Positions 33,714 to 46,345 are shown, counted from the stretch's first letter. The stretch is 64,000 bases of DNA from Brachypterus glaber (GCA_958510825.1 OY294044.1:102710893-102774892), one strand, 5' to 3'. Translations and numbers: made by a program. The notes: generated from the sequence alone by a model not told the origin.

Positions 33714-34585
33714 GGGCCACTTGCACTAAACATGATTTAAGCTTAAACTCGGATTAAGTTAATGGTTTAAGAGTTAATTGACGTTTCGCTGTTGCACCAT
33801 TTTTTAAACCAAGTTTATTTGTCTTAATCTCAGAATAAATGTAATCGTTCGAGTTTGATGGTTTATGTCACTTAAAGCTGGGTTATATCAAAACATAACC
33901 TAACTAGGTTTTTATCTGTCATTTCGTAGCCGTGAGTGTTTTCCTTTGATTTTACGAAATTACCTGCAATGATGGCAGAAGCCGATTTATTAGATGAAGA
34001 CTTGTTGGAATTGGAAATATTGGATGATGGTTTCCGTACCTATCATGAGCGACAAAACTATTTTGATAGTATGGATGATCTAACATTTTTTCAAAAATTT
34101 AGGTTATATAAAGAAACAGTGGCCAATATTCTTGTACGTATTGAAAAACAACTGGAATATCCCAATTGCGTCCGTTTTTTTGTTTTCGATAACACTATTG
34201 TATTGTGCCACAATTTTAATTAATAAAGCTTTATCATTTATAGTATAATTGGGCGAACGTTTTTTTTGTTTTCATCTTTTTCTTTAGGCATATCCATTGC
34301 TACTTTTTAGCTTACAGAACACAATAACACATAACACAATAAGTTACTGTCAATAACTAACAGCTTTTTTTGAAAATATAATAAACCAAATGATATAAAC
34401 GTCAAACGTCAAAATAATGTGAAGTTAGCTACATTCAAATAACACTAAAATTAGAGATGTGTGCTCGGTTTAACTAAACTTTGTTTAACTTTCATTGGTG
34501 CAATGCAAACATATTTAACCAGAGATTATTTTTTAAACGTAGATTAATTAAACCTTGATCAAAATAAAATTGGTGCAAGTGGCCC
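33714..34585 (+). mobile_element. PIF/Harbinger element, deleted (non-autonomous)
   Basis: GGGCCACTTGCAC... and ...TTGGTGCAAGTGGCCC termini are flanked by TTA duplications (33711-33713, 34586-34588). At 872 bp it is too short for an autonomous PIF/Harbinger element and keeps only the start of a transposase. Its termini are the same as those of the 135-bp MITE at 15018-15152, so it is a plausible intermediate between the source and the MITEs. Confidence 0.85.
33969..34223 (+). pseudogene. HARBI1-like transposase N-terminal fragment (84 codons)
   Basis: ATG at 33969 (MMAEADLLDE) opens a frame with YHERQNYFDSMDDLTFFQKF followed by RLYKETVANIL and IEKQLEYP. This is the pattern of the HARBI1/PIF transposase N-terminus, where an FRLxKETV segment precedes the DDE domain. 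It stops 85 codons later in AT-rich sequence, so the whole catalytic DDE domain is missing. The frame also extends 11 codons upstream without an ATG. Confidence 0.8.
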
Positions 34586-34810
34586 TTAGCATTTAAATTA
34601 AAAAAAAATCGCTTAAATAACCTAAAGAAGTAAAACGCCTTGGGTAATCGACTATAGTAGGTACCTAATACTAAACCAACGACAGACCTTATTATATTTT
34701 CGGTGAAAAAATAAGCAACAATTAAAACTGAGTCTTTAGTGTTCGTGACTGTAGTTATTTTTCTGAGACGGAGTAGAGGTAAAAAATTATTCGAGAACGC
34801 GTGGTGCATA

Positions 34811-35607
34811 CAGGGTGAGTTTTTTAAAGTGTTACAAGGCAATATCTCGAAAACGGTCTAATTTTTTTTGTGAAATTTTGGTGAAGTAATAGGTAGGCGG
34901 GGGGACACATTTAAACATATTTTTGACACCTACCCCCCTCCCTATTTTGAGGGGCGGGGGGTAACTTTGAATTTTTAAATGGGATGATGTACTTTTTTTA
35001 TAAAATTCGAATCTACGTAAAAAATAAGGTATGTATGCAAAAAAAAATTGATTTGCTCTTTAGGTTATGGAGTTATGATTAATTAAATTATATTATACAA
35101 AAAAATATCAACAATTAAATTTCAACTAATTTATCGACCGTCATGTTTGAGCAATTGTTCAAAATGTCCCCCTTTAACTTCCAAACATTTTCCATGTGTA
35201 ATTGAGCAATAAACTGAGAAATAATCGTCAAACTGTTAAAATTCTCGACTGACTTAAATTAAAAAAAACGTGTTATCATGGAATCAAATAAAAAAACAAA
35301 TAAACAAAAAAAAAACTTCATTAGTATTTTAATCTAATAAATCGTAATTCAATTACCGAAAGAGCAAATCAATTTCTTTTTTGCATAGATACCTAGTCTT
35401 TTAAGTAGATTCGAATTAAAAAAAAAGTACATCATCCTATTTAAAATTTCAAAGTTATCCCCGCCCCTCAAAATAGAGAGGGGGTAGGTGTCAAAAATAT
35501 GTTTAAATATGTCCCCCTGCCTTCCTATTACTTCACCAAAATTTCACTAAAAATTTTTTAACTGTTTTCGAGATATTCCCTTGTAACACTTTAAAAAACC
35601 CACCCTG
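34811..35607. mobile_element. 797-bp mariner-like foldback element
   Basis: CAGGGTGAGTTTTTTAAAGT and its inverse ending CACCCTG are flanked by TA on both sides (34809-34810, 35608-35609). The arms stay paired inward (ACACATTTAAACATATTTTTGACACC and inverse; CGAAT..ACGTAAAAAA). CAGGGTG termini and a TA duplication suggest Tc1/mariner mobilisation. No transposase. Confidence 0.85.
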
Positions 35608-36039
35608 TATAGTATTTTTTATACTACCTTAGTAAATCTAGTATCTAACTCTAAATATCAGTTAAAAAATATTTTGACATAGCTGTGAGTAACAGTAACA
35701 AATAAGTTAAAAAGTTAACAGTTTTGGTAGATTTTTTTCTGACCGTCGTCAATAATAGTTTATCACGCACCGAGTACGGTAACCTAGTTCTCAGTGCATG
35801 ACAGTGCTTATGTTTTTAAAAGGCGGAGCCGAGTAAAAAAAAACCTTCGAAGTGCACTGAAATAGGTTTGCGTCAAGGTGCGTATACTATTTTTCCTACG
35901 ACCCAACACCTAAACATCCAAAAAACGCTAAACCTATCTTAAAATTAATTTTATTATTTTGACGTTTTGTGTTTGACGTTTACTTGTTTTCTGACAGCAG
36001 ATATGTAAAATCATCTGATGGTCACTTTCCGACCGATGT

Positions 36040-36188
36040 CATGGACTGCGTTTACATGTAGCGCCAGCTACTGGTATTTATAAATTCCGACATCAGTCTG
36101 TCTCTTTTTGTCAAGTTTTAGAGAAAGAGAGAATGATAGAGAATTTATAAACACCGGTAGTTAGAGCTATGTGTAAACGTAGTCATGG
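36040..36188. mobile_element. 149-bp MITE
   Basis: CATGGACTGCGTTTACATGTAGC pairs with GCTATGTGTAAACGTAGTCATGG, and TACTGGTATTTATAAATTC pairs with GAATTTATAAACACCGGTA. No coding content. Confidence 0.7.
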
Positions 36189-36214
36189 CAACGCGTAATA
36201 TAAACACTTAAAAT

Positions 36215-36300
36215 TTGGGAAAATGCAATATACCATTTCCTGTGAACAGTATATAATGGAATGCGTAGCATTAGATATTATCACGGCTTGTTTTATATCT
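36215..36300 (+). repeat. Repeat fragment that is the empty site of the 61361 insertion
   Basis: GTGAACAGTATATAATGGAATGCGTAGCATTAGAT...CACGGCT matches the two flanks of the foldback at 61361-62369 joined together (left GTGAATAGTATA, right TAATGGAATGCGTAGCATT). Confidence 0.8.
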
Positions 36301-37187
36301 AAAAAAACGCATAAAATTAAACTTGTCGTTTTTTAGGTCCAAACTCATTAGGTTTAAAAACTACTTAATATGAAAAGCTCAACTTAAAGCGCTTTGTGGT
36401 GATTTTATTTTGCAAAAACAACTTTGTTTCTTTGTTTTGTTTCGAGACAAACTGGCGCCAAAAATAATTGCTTACATTTAAATCAATAACGAATAAAAGC
36501 TAGAACTGTAAAAACCTGAATTATTATTTCTATTTACTGGATGTCCCATTTAAAACGAATAAATCGATGTTTTGTCAGAAGATATAATTTTTTAGGGCTA
36601 AAATGTACATAAAAAAGGGATACGGAGGCATTTCTTTTTAGATTTTTACACATTGGCGTAACTAAAAGTTGACGGCCCCTGTGCAAAAAATGCTCAGCAG
36701 CCCCCTTATTAAACGTTTTTAATATTTACTTTTTGTACAGAATTAAAACAAAATTGTATTGAAGCTAAATTTGCACAAATCATCTTTTAGTACATTACCG
36801 TTATTTAGTTCAGCGCCGCAGCCGATTTGTTTTTTAATTTTGAAGGTCACAGTTATTGGAACCTTTAAAACATTTTTGTAGGTATTTAGTTTGGCGTCTG
36901 TAGCCAACCTTGGTTTAAAGTTTTTGGTTTAGCTTGTTGTTTTTTAAGAATAATCTGATAAACAAAAATCTACAAAAATATTTTTGTCAAAAATTCATCT
37001 AAAATGTTTATTTGTAATAATTATTATAGAGTTAAAATGTCATTTATAACACGATATTCGTCTATTGGTTTGGAGTTTTTTTAAATCGCTCGAAATAAAT
37101 GCAATTATACCTAGTTCTCCATAAATTAAAAACGGGAAAATTGTTTATAAAAATATTTTACTCATGACTCCAACTAAGAAAAGCGCG

Positions 37188-38210
37188 CAGTTGGCGTAAT
37201 CCATTGAAAACCGTCAAATTTTTAATTATTATTAATTTTTTGTGTATTGTTAAACCTATATATGTGTACTCCAAAACCATTTTTTTGGAGGTGGTCTCCC
37301 AAATTTGAATTTTTCTGATTTTTCAATGTTAGGAAAGAGATAGTAATATGGAACAAACTCCAGTTTTTTAAGCAACTGTTGGGCTACCTTTTTTGTCTAA
37401 AACACTTTCCCCAAAAAAATTAAAATATGTTAAAATGGCATCCAAAGTTTGACATCAAATTCAACAAAATCAAGAAATTTAAATTTCAATATTTTTTTAT
37501 AGGGATGACTTAGGGGTTTAGTTTTTTTTATTGTAGAAAGGTCTATAGAAGTACTACATGCTGTAAAAGTTTAAAACCAAAATATTTATTTATACAGAAC
37601 TTTATAAATATTACTTTTTCGAAAATGCCCTATTTAGAGCCCCTATTTCTCACTCATAGTATATTTTAAAAATCTGAAATTTTCACACATGAAAGCTCTA
37701 TATGTGAGTATTCCAGAAATAAAATTAAGAATGCGTTTTGCCTTAAATTAAAATTATATCAAAAAATATGTCACCGAAATTTATTCATTTTATTTTTAAA
37801 TATATACTTTTTTAAGAATATTATTATATCGTCTTATGAATTATAAAAAATCAAAAAAAATAAAAACTAAGATAAAAGAGAAAAAAATGTATTAAACAAC
37901 TTAATTTTAGGATATTTACGTAATATTAAATACCCAAATAAGAAAATACAATATTTGAATTTTAACCCGTTTTGTTTTAATTATATTTTCACTTTGAGGC
38001 GATACACATTTCGGGATTTAAAAAAATATATAAATAAATATTTTAGTTTAAAACTTTAACATTGGCCACCCCCAATATAAAATTTTTATTAAATTGGTTT
38101 TAGAGTACACATACAGGGTATACTCTTTAAACAACAGGCAAAAAATTATTGAATATAAAAATAGTCGAGCGCTATATGCTGGACGAATTTCAATGGACCA
38201 CGCCAGTTGT
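37188..38210. mobile_element. About 1-kb palindrome
   Basis: TGGCGTAATCCATTGAAA at the left pairs with TTTCAATGGACCACGCCA at the right, and TGTGTACTCCAAAACC pairs with GGTTTTAGAGTACACA. Inner parts pair weakly (centre near 37700). It lies within the larger inverted-repeat composite. No ORF. Confidence 0.65.
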
Positions 38211-38655
38211 TTTATTAATTTTTTTTTTAATCAATAATAAAGTTATTTAAATTTCATATTACATCTCTTAAAATTTTGTTCATGAGGGGTATTAATCCCT
38301 AATATTTCCTTTAAATCAGCAACTGCAAGTCATACTGCTATGTAATATTTTTTTCCTACGACCTAGTTAGTACTTAGTGCTTATTTTCCACCCCTTCCCA
38401 TGAGAGCGGTCGAAAAGTGACAGTCAGCTGTCAGGAAACAACTGAAGTCAAACAAATTAATAAAATTAATTTTAAGACATTTTCTGCGTTTTCTGGTTGT
38501 TAGTATTAGGTCGTAGAAAAAATAATATACGCATCTCGATGCAAACCTATTTCAGTGCACTACGAGTGCTTTTTTTACTCGGCTCCGCCTTGTAAAAAAA
38601 TAAGCACTCTCGTGCACTGAAAACTTGGTTCGCGAACTCGGTGTGTAATAAACTA

Positions 38656-39295
38656 TTAATCCCCTTCATAAGGTATATTGCGTTTTTAGAGCAATTTTTG
38701 AAATTTTAGAAATTTGTCCTTTTAATGTTAATTTGAGAGTAAATGCGGTGGAACCTTGCCATTTTCACTTTATTTATGAAAAATAATAGCATGATATCAT
38801 TTTTAGGTTTACATAATATTATCCAAAATATATTATTTGATAACTCTTAACGTTTACGAGATAAAAAGATTAAGTGGACCATATGAATCACAGTGAGGTG
38901 ATTCCACGAAAACTTTTAAACAATTTTAATTAAAAGTATAAAAATTAATTGATTATAGGTAATGATAATTATTTGTGCTATTTAACATATTTTAATAATT
39001 TTCTCGAAGTATCTATTTTCCTAACAAGTGTGGAAAGAGGCTCCTTTCCGTACTAAATTGCATTTGCCTGAACGACGCGTAGCGGAGTTAGGAACAATAT
39101 TTTTGCTACGAGCGAGTTAAAAATAAAATATGCTTTTATATATAAGTATACTTGAATATTTTTTTTTATATCTTTTTCCAATAGAAAACAATTAACAATT
39201 AAGAAATTTAAAATATTTTATTATTTTTTGAATAAATATAACAAGAATAATACGACAGAATTAAGATATTAACAGTTTTAAAAATTATTGAAAAG
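38656..39295. other. Gene-free tract
   Basis: No gene seen. 39020-39115 contains a GTGCGGAAAAG / ACGAGCGAG-type block (AACGACGCGTAGCGGAGTTAGGAACAATATTT) that recurs diverged at 39590-39715. Confidence 0.4.
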
Positions 39296-39820
39296 AATCT
39301 AATATTAGTTATTACCAATTCTATTTTTGTTGAACATTAATGAAATTTGTTGCAGTTTTCAGTTGCATTTGCCATTTCTAATTTTCCTTCAGGTAACTTT
39401 CATCTTCTTCTTTATTGTTCATCATTTTCTTTTATAAAAACTTTACAATTAAAATTGACAACACAATTGACACGAACAAATTAGCTTACGATGCTATCAT
39501 GTTGATCTGTCGCCATGGAAACAAGTGTCTTATCTAATAATGTTACACATTTGTATAATCAGGCTACTTGTTTTTTATGAAATAATTATGCGTGCGGAAA
39601 AGATCTTATTTCCACACGTCCAAACGACGGGTAGCCTAGTTCAGGCAAGCAATCGAGTGCGGAAAAGCCTTTCTACGCATGCGTTAGGAACAATGTTTTT
39701 TACGAGCGAGTAAGATATTAATCATCTAACATTAGTTAATACCAATTCTATTTTGGTTGAACATTAATGATGAATTTGTTGCAGTTTTGTAACTTTCATC
39801 TTCTTCTTTATTCTTAGTGT
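39296..39820 (+). repeat. Spaced direct repeats
   Basis: 39296-39420 (TCTAATATTAGTTATTACCAATTCTATTTTTGTTGAACATTAATG..., ending CATCTTCTTCTTTATT) recurs at about 39724-39820. With the preceding GAGCGAGT block this suggests an old duplication with a period of about 425 bp. Confidence 0.65.
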
Positions 39821-39926
39821 TGTAGTCCTTATTAAGAAATATAAGCTACAAAAAAATGGCTTTGATCGGATTGAACACAAATCCATTTTATCCAAATCCA
39901 AATCTATGGACTGAAACCAACCCGGT

Positions 39927-40628
39927 AATACAAGTTGTCCTATCTGCAAATTAGATGTTTTGTGATATGGCTAGTTTTATTGTTTTTGTTTGCACTTTTT
40001 GAAAACATGTTTAAATAAACATATTTAGAAAACAATGAAAATTTTCCACATAGGACAAAAAACTTATGCTAATTTTTAGGATTTGGGTTTTAGATAGGAC
40101 CTTTATTTTTAGTAGGCACATGGGGCTAACATAAAGCAATTTAATAGTGTGCTTATCATATGTAATATACCGAATCTGGAGGTGTATTTGCTGGACTATT
40201 TTTTGAAACAATTTTTTATCAGTTTAAATCTTCAAAAGTATTTAAGATAAATAATTAATAATAATTAATTTGATGTTAATTTATTTTGACACAATAAATT
40301 CATGTTTGACATTTCTAATTTTTGGAATAAAAAATATCTAAATTCGTTAAATTTTATTGATAATGAATAAAATTTAGCTAATAAGACATAAAAATTGCCT
40401 TAATTTTGCATTCTAGTTGATATTTTGTTATAATATTACATTATTAAGCTTGTTATATTAAAGAACTGGAAAACTGGTATATATTCGATTTTCTGGTATG
40501 TATTCGAGACCAAAATATCCCGTCGTTATGGTAATGCCTTGTTTTTTATTGATTGAAACCGATATTATGATTGTTGAAAAAAATAGTCTCAAAAAGTGAT
40601 TTTTTGCAGATAGGACAACTTGTCTTAG
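39927..40628. mobile_element. Inverted-repeat element with ACAAGTTGTCCTATCTGCAAA ends
   Basis: The left terminus ACAAGTTGTCCTATCTGCAA and right terminus TTGCAGATAGGACAACTTGT are exact inverses about 700 bp apart. Inner pairing is weak. The small antisense ORF inside has no recognisable domain. Confidence 0.6.
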
Positions 40629-41225
40629 CGGGGCAGTACAGCTCTTAAAAGTTAAAAGTTGAATAAAACAAAAATTTATAAGGTAGCACCTGTAATTCGG
40701 TCACTATATAGTGACTCGATGTGTATATATCTCAGACTTTTTTACTCAAAGTTTTAGGCATACTGGGCTATATAACAGAAAACCAGGTCTGGGGCCCACG
40801 TTATCTCAATCGTATATCGTATATCTCCATATGGAGATTTGCAAAGTTGTTCGAAACTGGGCGATATCCTGCCGAAATGCCGAAATTGTTTTTAAATAAA
40901 TAAATAAATTTATAAATTTAATTTTTTTTATGCTTGTTTTTTGGAGGCCCGGCGTTGCCCGTATCTATAAACTCATATACATTATAAATGTGAAATATTT
41001 TTATTGTTATCAAGTAAAAATACAAAGCAAATATTTAAAGTTATTTATGGTAAGCCATAATTTAAACTTATCAACGCTTTGCAACGCAAAACAGACTCGT
41101 TACCTACATTACCAATTACATTTTTTATAGAAAATGATAATAAAATGCAAAAAATATCTGATAAAAATATGAATACGGTGGTTTTTAATGGAAAATCTAT
41201 AACTCTTAAAACATTTAAAAGTATA
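40629..41225. other. Gene-free tract
   Basis: Short overlapping frames at 40711-40903 and 41079-41267 have no recognisable domain. No repeats resolved. Confidence 0.35.
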
Positions 41226-41340
41226 CCGGGTGTCAAAAGAAGTATTGCCTACGAATTATCTCCGTAACTATAAAAGATAAAATAAAATTTACAGAGCTTG
41301 TATGAACCTTAAATACCCCCATTTTTGACTTTGTCCTATG
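41226..41340 (+). mobile_element. Solo end of the CTGGGTGACAC foldback family
   Basis: CCGGGTGTCAAAAGAAGTATTGCC... after TA (41224-41225) matches the termini of the inner palindrome at 53334-54532 for about 95 bp (through GAACCTTAAATACCCCCAT). The rest of that element is missing. Confidence 0.7.
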
Positions 41341-41383
41341 GGGGTAAGTCTCATGGGCTCTGGGATCTTACTCTATATGTGAC

Positions 41384-41566
41384 TTTAGAACTATTGTGTT
41401 TTTAACAAAAATTAAAGTACGTTTGTATAGGATCAACTTTCTACCCACTTGTAACTAAATATTCAGTTACAAATGGATAGGAAGTTATAATCCTGTCGAA
41501 TGTACTTTCATTTTTATTAAAAACACTATAGTTCTAAAGTCACGTACTTTAATATTTAAGGATGGA
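41384..41566. mobile_element. 183-bp inverted repeat
   Basis: GTGACTTTAGAACTATTGTG pairs with CACTATAGTTCTAAAGTCAC, and AGTACGTTTGTATAGGAT and CCTATCCATTTGTAACT pair inside. A partial further copy runs at 41575-41655. Confidence 0.7.
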
Positions 41567-42226
41567 CATGAAAGGTTACGTTTTTTTAACAAAAATTTAC
41601 AATTGTATAGGATAATACCTTCCGATTTCCTATCCATTTGTAACTGAACATTCAGTTTACTTTTTACAGTGTAGGGTAAAAATGAAAAAAAGAACAGAAA
41701 TTAAGTAAATATATTATAATTAGGACCCGGAAGTCGTGAGACCATACCCGTACTCGAAAAATAATATAATATTATTTTTATTTTTGATTGATTTTTTTTT
41801 TTTAACCAAAATGCATTTAAAACAAAAAGTATAAATACAAACAAATTATCTGTAGAAAAAAGCTCAATTTTTAAACGACTTACCTAGAATAACAAACTCC
41901 TAATTCTAATTGTTAACGCAACAACTTTTAAAAGACTTCATTTATTTGATTTTTGTTTTAACTATTGCAAATTCAAAATTCAAAGTGTATCCAATATGGC
42001 GGCAAAAAGTAGTGCATAATGGATTTTGATCAAAATTAGTATCTAGGGGTTTTTGAGAATGCTAAAACTGAATTCATAATTTAAAAAAATCGGAAAATTA
42101 GACATTTAAAATGGCTAACCCAATATGGCGGCAATATTTGGTGAATATTAATGGATTTTAATAAAAGTTGGCACGTATGTTTTTACCTATATAGTAAATT
42201 TTGAAAACGTCGTTAATTTAGGACCA

Positions 42227-43968
42227 CTATAGTCAAGTCCTCAAGGGGTTTCACTACTTTAGGTCATTTAAGCGATTTATTTTAAAGTCTCCAATGCACC
42301 CTAATATGTAAGACCCATTTTTCAAGTTCTCGTTTCATAACTTTGTGAGCTAAATTCCTATCAAAAGGCATGAAAAAAAGTTCATATAAACTTATGTCCA
42401 AGGGAGCTTCTGTCCTTCAGTGACAGGACCGCAAATTAGATTTTCGTTTAATATCTCAGGAACTCTTTTAGCTACAGAAATGATTTATGCATGTGTTTTT
42501 ATATCACCATGCCTATTAATATACAGAGCGGTCCAAAAGTCACCCCCCCCCTCTTAACTTTTGAACCAGTTGAGATATCGACTTCAAATTTGGAACTTTT
42601 AAATAAGACAACTTAAACTATCTTTTAGCACACTTTCAGCTTTTAAAATGTGGGCAGGGGGGCATGGGGGCACATTTTTTTATATGAAAAGGGGGGTCGT
42701 GTGATACATCATTTTAAAGATTATAAAATTCTCCATTTAACTGTATATTTTTTATTTTTTTTAAACATTTTTTTTTGGGTTTAAAATAGGGTTGAAAATG
42801 GGTATTTTTGTCAAAATTTCTCTAAAAAATCCAAACAATTTTTTAAAAATGCCTAATTTCATAATGAAAAAAAGTAAATTATACTTTTAAACTAATTTTA
42901 GTTGACATAAATAAAAATAAACAAAAAAAAAACTTGAAAATTTATTTTTTTAGCACAGAAAACTGAAAAATCAAAACCTTAAAAAACATGTTTAAAAATT
43001 TTAAAAATATATGGTTATAGAGAGAATTTTAAAAGCTTTAAAATGATGTATCACACGACCCCCCTTTCCATTAAAAAAAATTCCCCCCATGCCCCCCTGC
43101 TCACATTTTAAGAGATAAAAGTACCAAATATATGCTTAAAGATAGTTTAAGTTGTCTTATTTAAGAGTTCTAAATTTGAAATCGATATCTCAACTCGTTC
43201 AAAAGTTAAGAGGGGGGGGGGGGGGTGACTTTTGGACCGCACTGTATACTATTTTCATGTTTTAATTTTAGCCAAGGGCGGGCCAAACGGGAAGGCTCAA
43301 GCACTTTTTTGCCCAATTCTTTTTTCAGCTTATTTTTTTGCTGTTTTTTAGTATGAATATACATAAAAATACATAAAAAAAGTCATACGATGTAATCATC
43401 TAAAACTCACTGTTTACAAGAAAAATGCAATTAAAAGTAATATCTTAGGCTTTAGTAACTAAAAATAAAAAACAATCCGTAAAGATATGTAATGTTTCGC
43501 ATTCCATAGTATAATCTTCACTCTTAATCGTATATTGCTTTTTTTCTCTATAAACTAAAAAACAGCCAAAAAGTTACGCTGAAAAAAGAATTGGGCAAAA
43601 AAGTGCTTGGGCCTTCCCGTTTGAACCGCCCCTGGCTAAAATTATCACATGAAAATAGTATATGTTAATAGGTCTTGTTGATATAAATACACATGCATAA
43701 CCTCATTTCTGTAGCTCAAAGGATTCCTGAGATATTAAACGAAAATCTAATTTGCGGGCCTCTCACTGAAAGGACCGTATGAAGCTATTTGGACATAAGT
43801 TTATATAAATTTTTTATCCTGCATTTTGATATGAATTCACCTCCCAAAGTTATGAGACGCTAGCTTGAAAAATGGGTCTTGTATATTAGCTTGAGCTGAA
43901 AACTTTAAATTAAAAAAGATCGCTTAATTGACCTAAAGTAGCGAAACCCCTTGGGAACTCGACTATAG
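42227..43968. mobile_element. Shared-core foldback family, copy 3, with another palindrome inserted in its left arm
   Basis: The outer ends CCACTATAGTCAAGTCC... and ...GGAACTCGACTATAGTAG enclose 1.74 kb. Paired blocks include AGACCCATTTTTCAAG, TTTTCGTTTAATATCTCAGGAACTC, GCCAAGGGCGGGCCAAACGGGAAGG and TTTTTGCCCAATTCTTTTTTCAGC. The left arm carries the 721-bp element at 42524-43244; the intact right arm shows the uninterrupted sequence. Fragments of the outer end recur at 34605-34660. Confidence 0.85.
42524..43244. mobile_element. 721-bp mariner-like foldback nested in the larger palindrome
   Basis: CAGAGCGGTCCAAAAGTCAC and GTGACTTTTGGACCGCACTG termini are flanked by TA (42522-42523, 43245-43246). 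C8/G14 runs lie just inside the ends. The opposite arm of the host palindrome (43655-43690) gives the empty site, CCTATTAACATATACTATTTTC when inverted. Arms pair over most of their length. No ORF. A GTGTGATACATCATTTTAAAG segment is shared with 24740-24790. Confidence 0.9.
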
Positions 43969-46049
43969 TAGACCTATGTTTTCGAATGACGCTGACAGAT
44001 CTCTTGCCTAAAAGATCAACCGCGATTTTGTCGGACAGTGTTCTTGTTTTGAGTAAGGGTAAATTGGAACGTGTCACTTTTTTGGAATTTTATGAATGTT
44101 TTTTAAAGACATTTCTTAAATAACAATTACGTTTTCTATAATAATATTTAGCTTTTATTAATTTATAATGTATAAAAACTTCAAAACCAGGATTTCTTAA
44201 ATTATAAAAAGTAAATTATTATAAACTCAACAGTCAGAGAAAAGTAGAATTTATAGAGGTATATCTCTTAACCATTTAAAAAATGTATGTCAATAAAAAA
44301 AAATGTTTTTTATGATCAGTTTTTCTTCCTCGCCCTGCTGTATATCATTCATATATATTTTAAGGTAAAATAAGATTTTTTCCAAGATAGTTATTTTTAC
44401 TTTACACACTAACACCTAACTACTAACACTAAGCTAGAAAAAAACAAGAATTATATAGGACATGGCAGAGGATGTTCTATGTATTGTCACTTAAGTATAT
44501 TTTAAGTTATTTGCATTCAAAGTCAAAAATACCTAAAACTTTAACCACTTTACATTTTAGCAATTTAAAAATATATTTCAAATTTTAAAATACAGTAATT
44601 TTTCGTGCTATCGAAAACAATTTGTCAAAAAACAAAATTATTAAATATACCTTTGTTTTCTGGCCTTTTTGTTGTTACAAGAATAGCAACAAAAAAATAT
44701 TAATAAATTGTATTATTTTGTTTGTGGTTATTTTTGTTGATAATTACAAAATCGGTAGCATAAAAAATTTACAATAATAATATAATTAATTTATATCGAC
44801 ATACTTTGGCAATAAACCTTGTTTTTAATGGTTTTAATTGTTTTTTTATAAAATTTGGATGGTAAATAATTATTATTACAATTATAATTGATCATTTTAA
44901 TCATAGGAGATAGTGGGGAAAGTTGAGGTATTTAAGAGTTGTTGCATTAAAAGTCTTTGAATAAGTTTATCGAATTATTATTTGAATAAGTATTTTGAAT
45001 TAGTCTTCCAACAGAAGACAAAAACTGGAACGGTTGCAGTTCGATTTTAAACTTCAGGTTGTTTTGTAAATAAATTGAATCAATAATGTTTAAAAAAATT
45101 AATAGAGGTAACCTGAGTGATTAACCCTTTCTTGCCTGACTAATCAAAGATACAATTTTTTTTGCTCCAAGTGATTAGAGTATGTGAATTTGCATACATT
45201 AATTTTTTGAGATTTTTTTTGAAAAGCTTTCTAAAAAATTTTGAGGTGAGTACGTTAAAGAAAGTAGGCAAATTAAAGCATTCGGTCCATCCCCTTAAAA
45301 AAAAACAAGTCATTTTGTAGGTTGATGAACGTCCCAACAGGTGAATAATAATACATTACTTACCAAAAACTTTACACAAGTAAATAAAAAAAATAAAATA
45401 CAAAAAAAACAAACCAACTCACTATAAAAACGCCAACTGTCACTGCACGACTCTATAAAAATCATGATATTGTGTTGTATAGTGTTTCCATCTTGCTGTG
45501 AATAGGTTAAATCAACTATTCAAAGAGGACTTGAGAGTACCGGTTGGCTATAAGAAGCTTTCAAGGTAATAGGAAATTATTATGATTTAACAAAAAACCG
45601 GTACTTCAGAGTACCGTCCGTCAACAAAGGGATAATATAATGGTAATTTTTAACCAAGTGAAAATGAAAACATTTTTATAGCCAAAGCTATAATTAGAGT
45701 TTTAAGTCGCGGGTCGAGTTGAGTCGAGAAGTATTTTTTTTATTTTCTGGGGACCTTTTTGCGACTGGCTATATTTGATGCGCTGATTTCGGAACATTTT
45801 TCCTTTTCCCTCGATTAGCTCGTTTTCTTGAGATATTGCTCACAGTGTTTTTTTGCCTGTTTTGCGAAAAAAAAATTATTAACATTTTATTTTAAATAAG
45901 ATCTTAAAAAAAATATATTAAAAAACTGAAAAAAGAAATTTTTATATTCTTTTTGCAAAAAAAAAAAGAAAAAAAAATGAGTTTTTTTATTTTTAAAAAA
46001 CTTATTTGTTTTTAGGGGAATTACCCTGAAAAATAATCCCCTCAGGGAT
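43969..46049. other. Gene-free AT-rich tract
   Basis: No gene seen. The ORF at 45140-45337 (-) has no recognisable domain. 45530-45625 has an imperfect inverted repeat around AGAGTACCGGT. 45840-46020 is poly(A)/poly(T) low complexity. Confidence 0.4.
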
Positions 46050-46345
46050 TACAAGTGTAGAACTTGATTTTTCCTAAAAATTTAAAGTCGATCGGATTAT
46101 TCGTTCTTGATTTATCGTGTTTACAAAAATCATGACATCAGACGGACAGCAACTTTTTTTTTTAAGTCCGTCCGTTTGTCTGTCCGTCCGCCTGTTTGAT
46201 GTCACGATTTTTGTAGACACGATAACTCATGAACGAATAATCCGATCGTATTGAAATTTTCAGAAAAAATCAAGTTCAATGAGGGGAAGATCCGTATTGT
46301 TTTTAAAAGTAATCCCCCCAAAAACAAAAAAGCTATGGGGAGTTA
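46050..46345. repeat. Head-to-head pair of repeat family X (palindrome)
   Basis: Left arm CAAGTGTAGAACTTGATTTTTCC...GGACAGC and right arm GTCCGTCCGCCTG...AAAATCAAGTTC are inverted copies of the CCG-rich family X seen singly at 27297-27592 and 60725-61030. They share GACACGATAACTCA-like and TCCGATCG parts. Confidence 0.75.

Larger units (their letters stand above)
35752..38655. mobile_element. 2.9-kb inverted-repeat composite
   Basis: The outer arms AATAGTTTATCACGCACCGAG and CTCGGTGTGTAATAAACTATT frame 2.9 kb. Further paired blocks are AAAGGCGGAGCCGAGTAAAAAA/inverse, GTGCACTGAAATAGGTTTGC/inverse, and TACGACC...TTAAAATTAATTTTATTA/inverse. Between the arms lie a 149-bp MITE (36040-36188), a repeat fragment (about 36215-36300) and an independent palindrome (37188-38210). 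No ORF of note. Confidence 0.7.
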
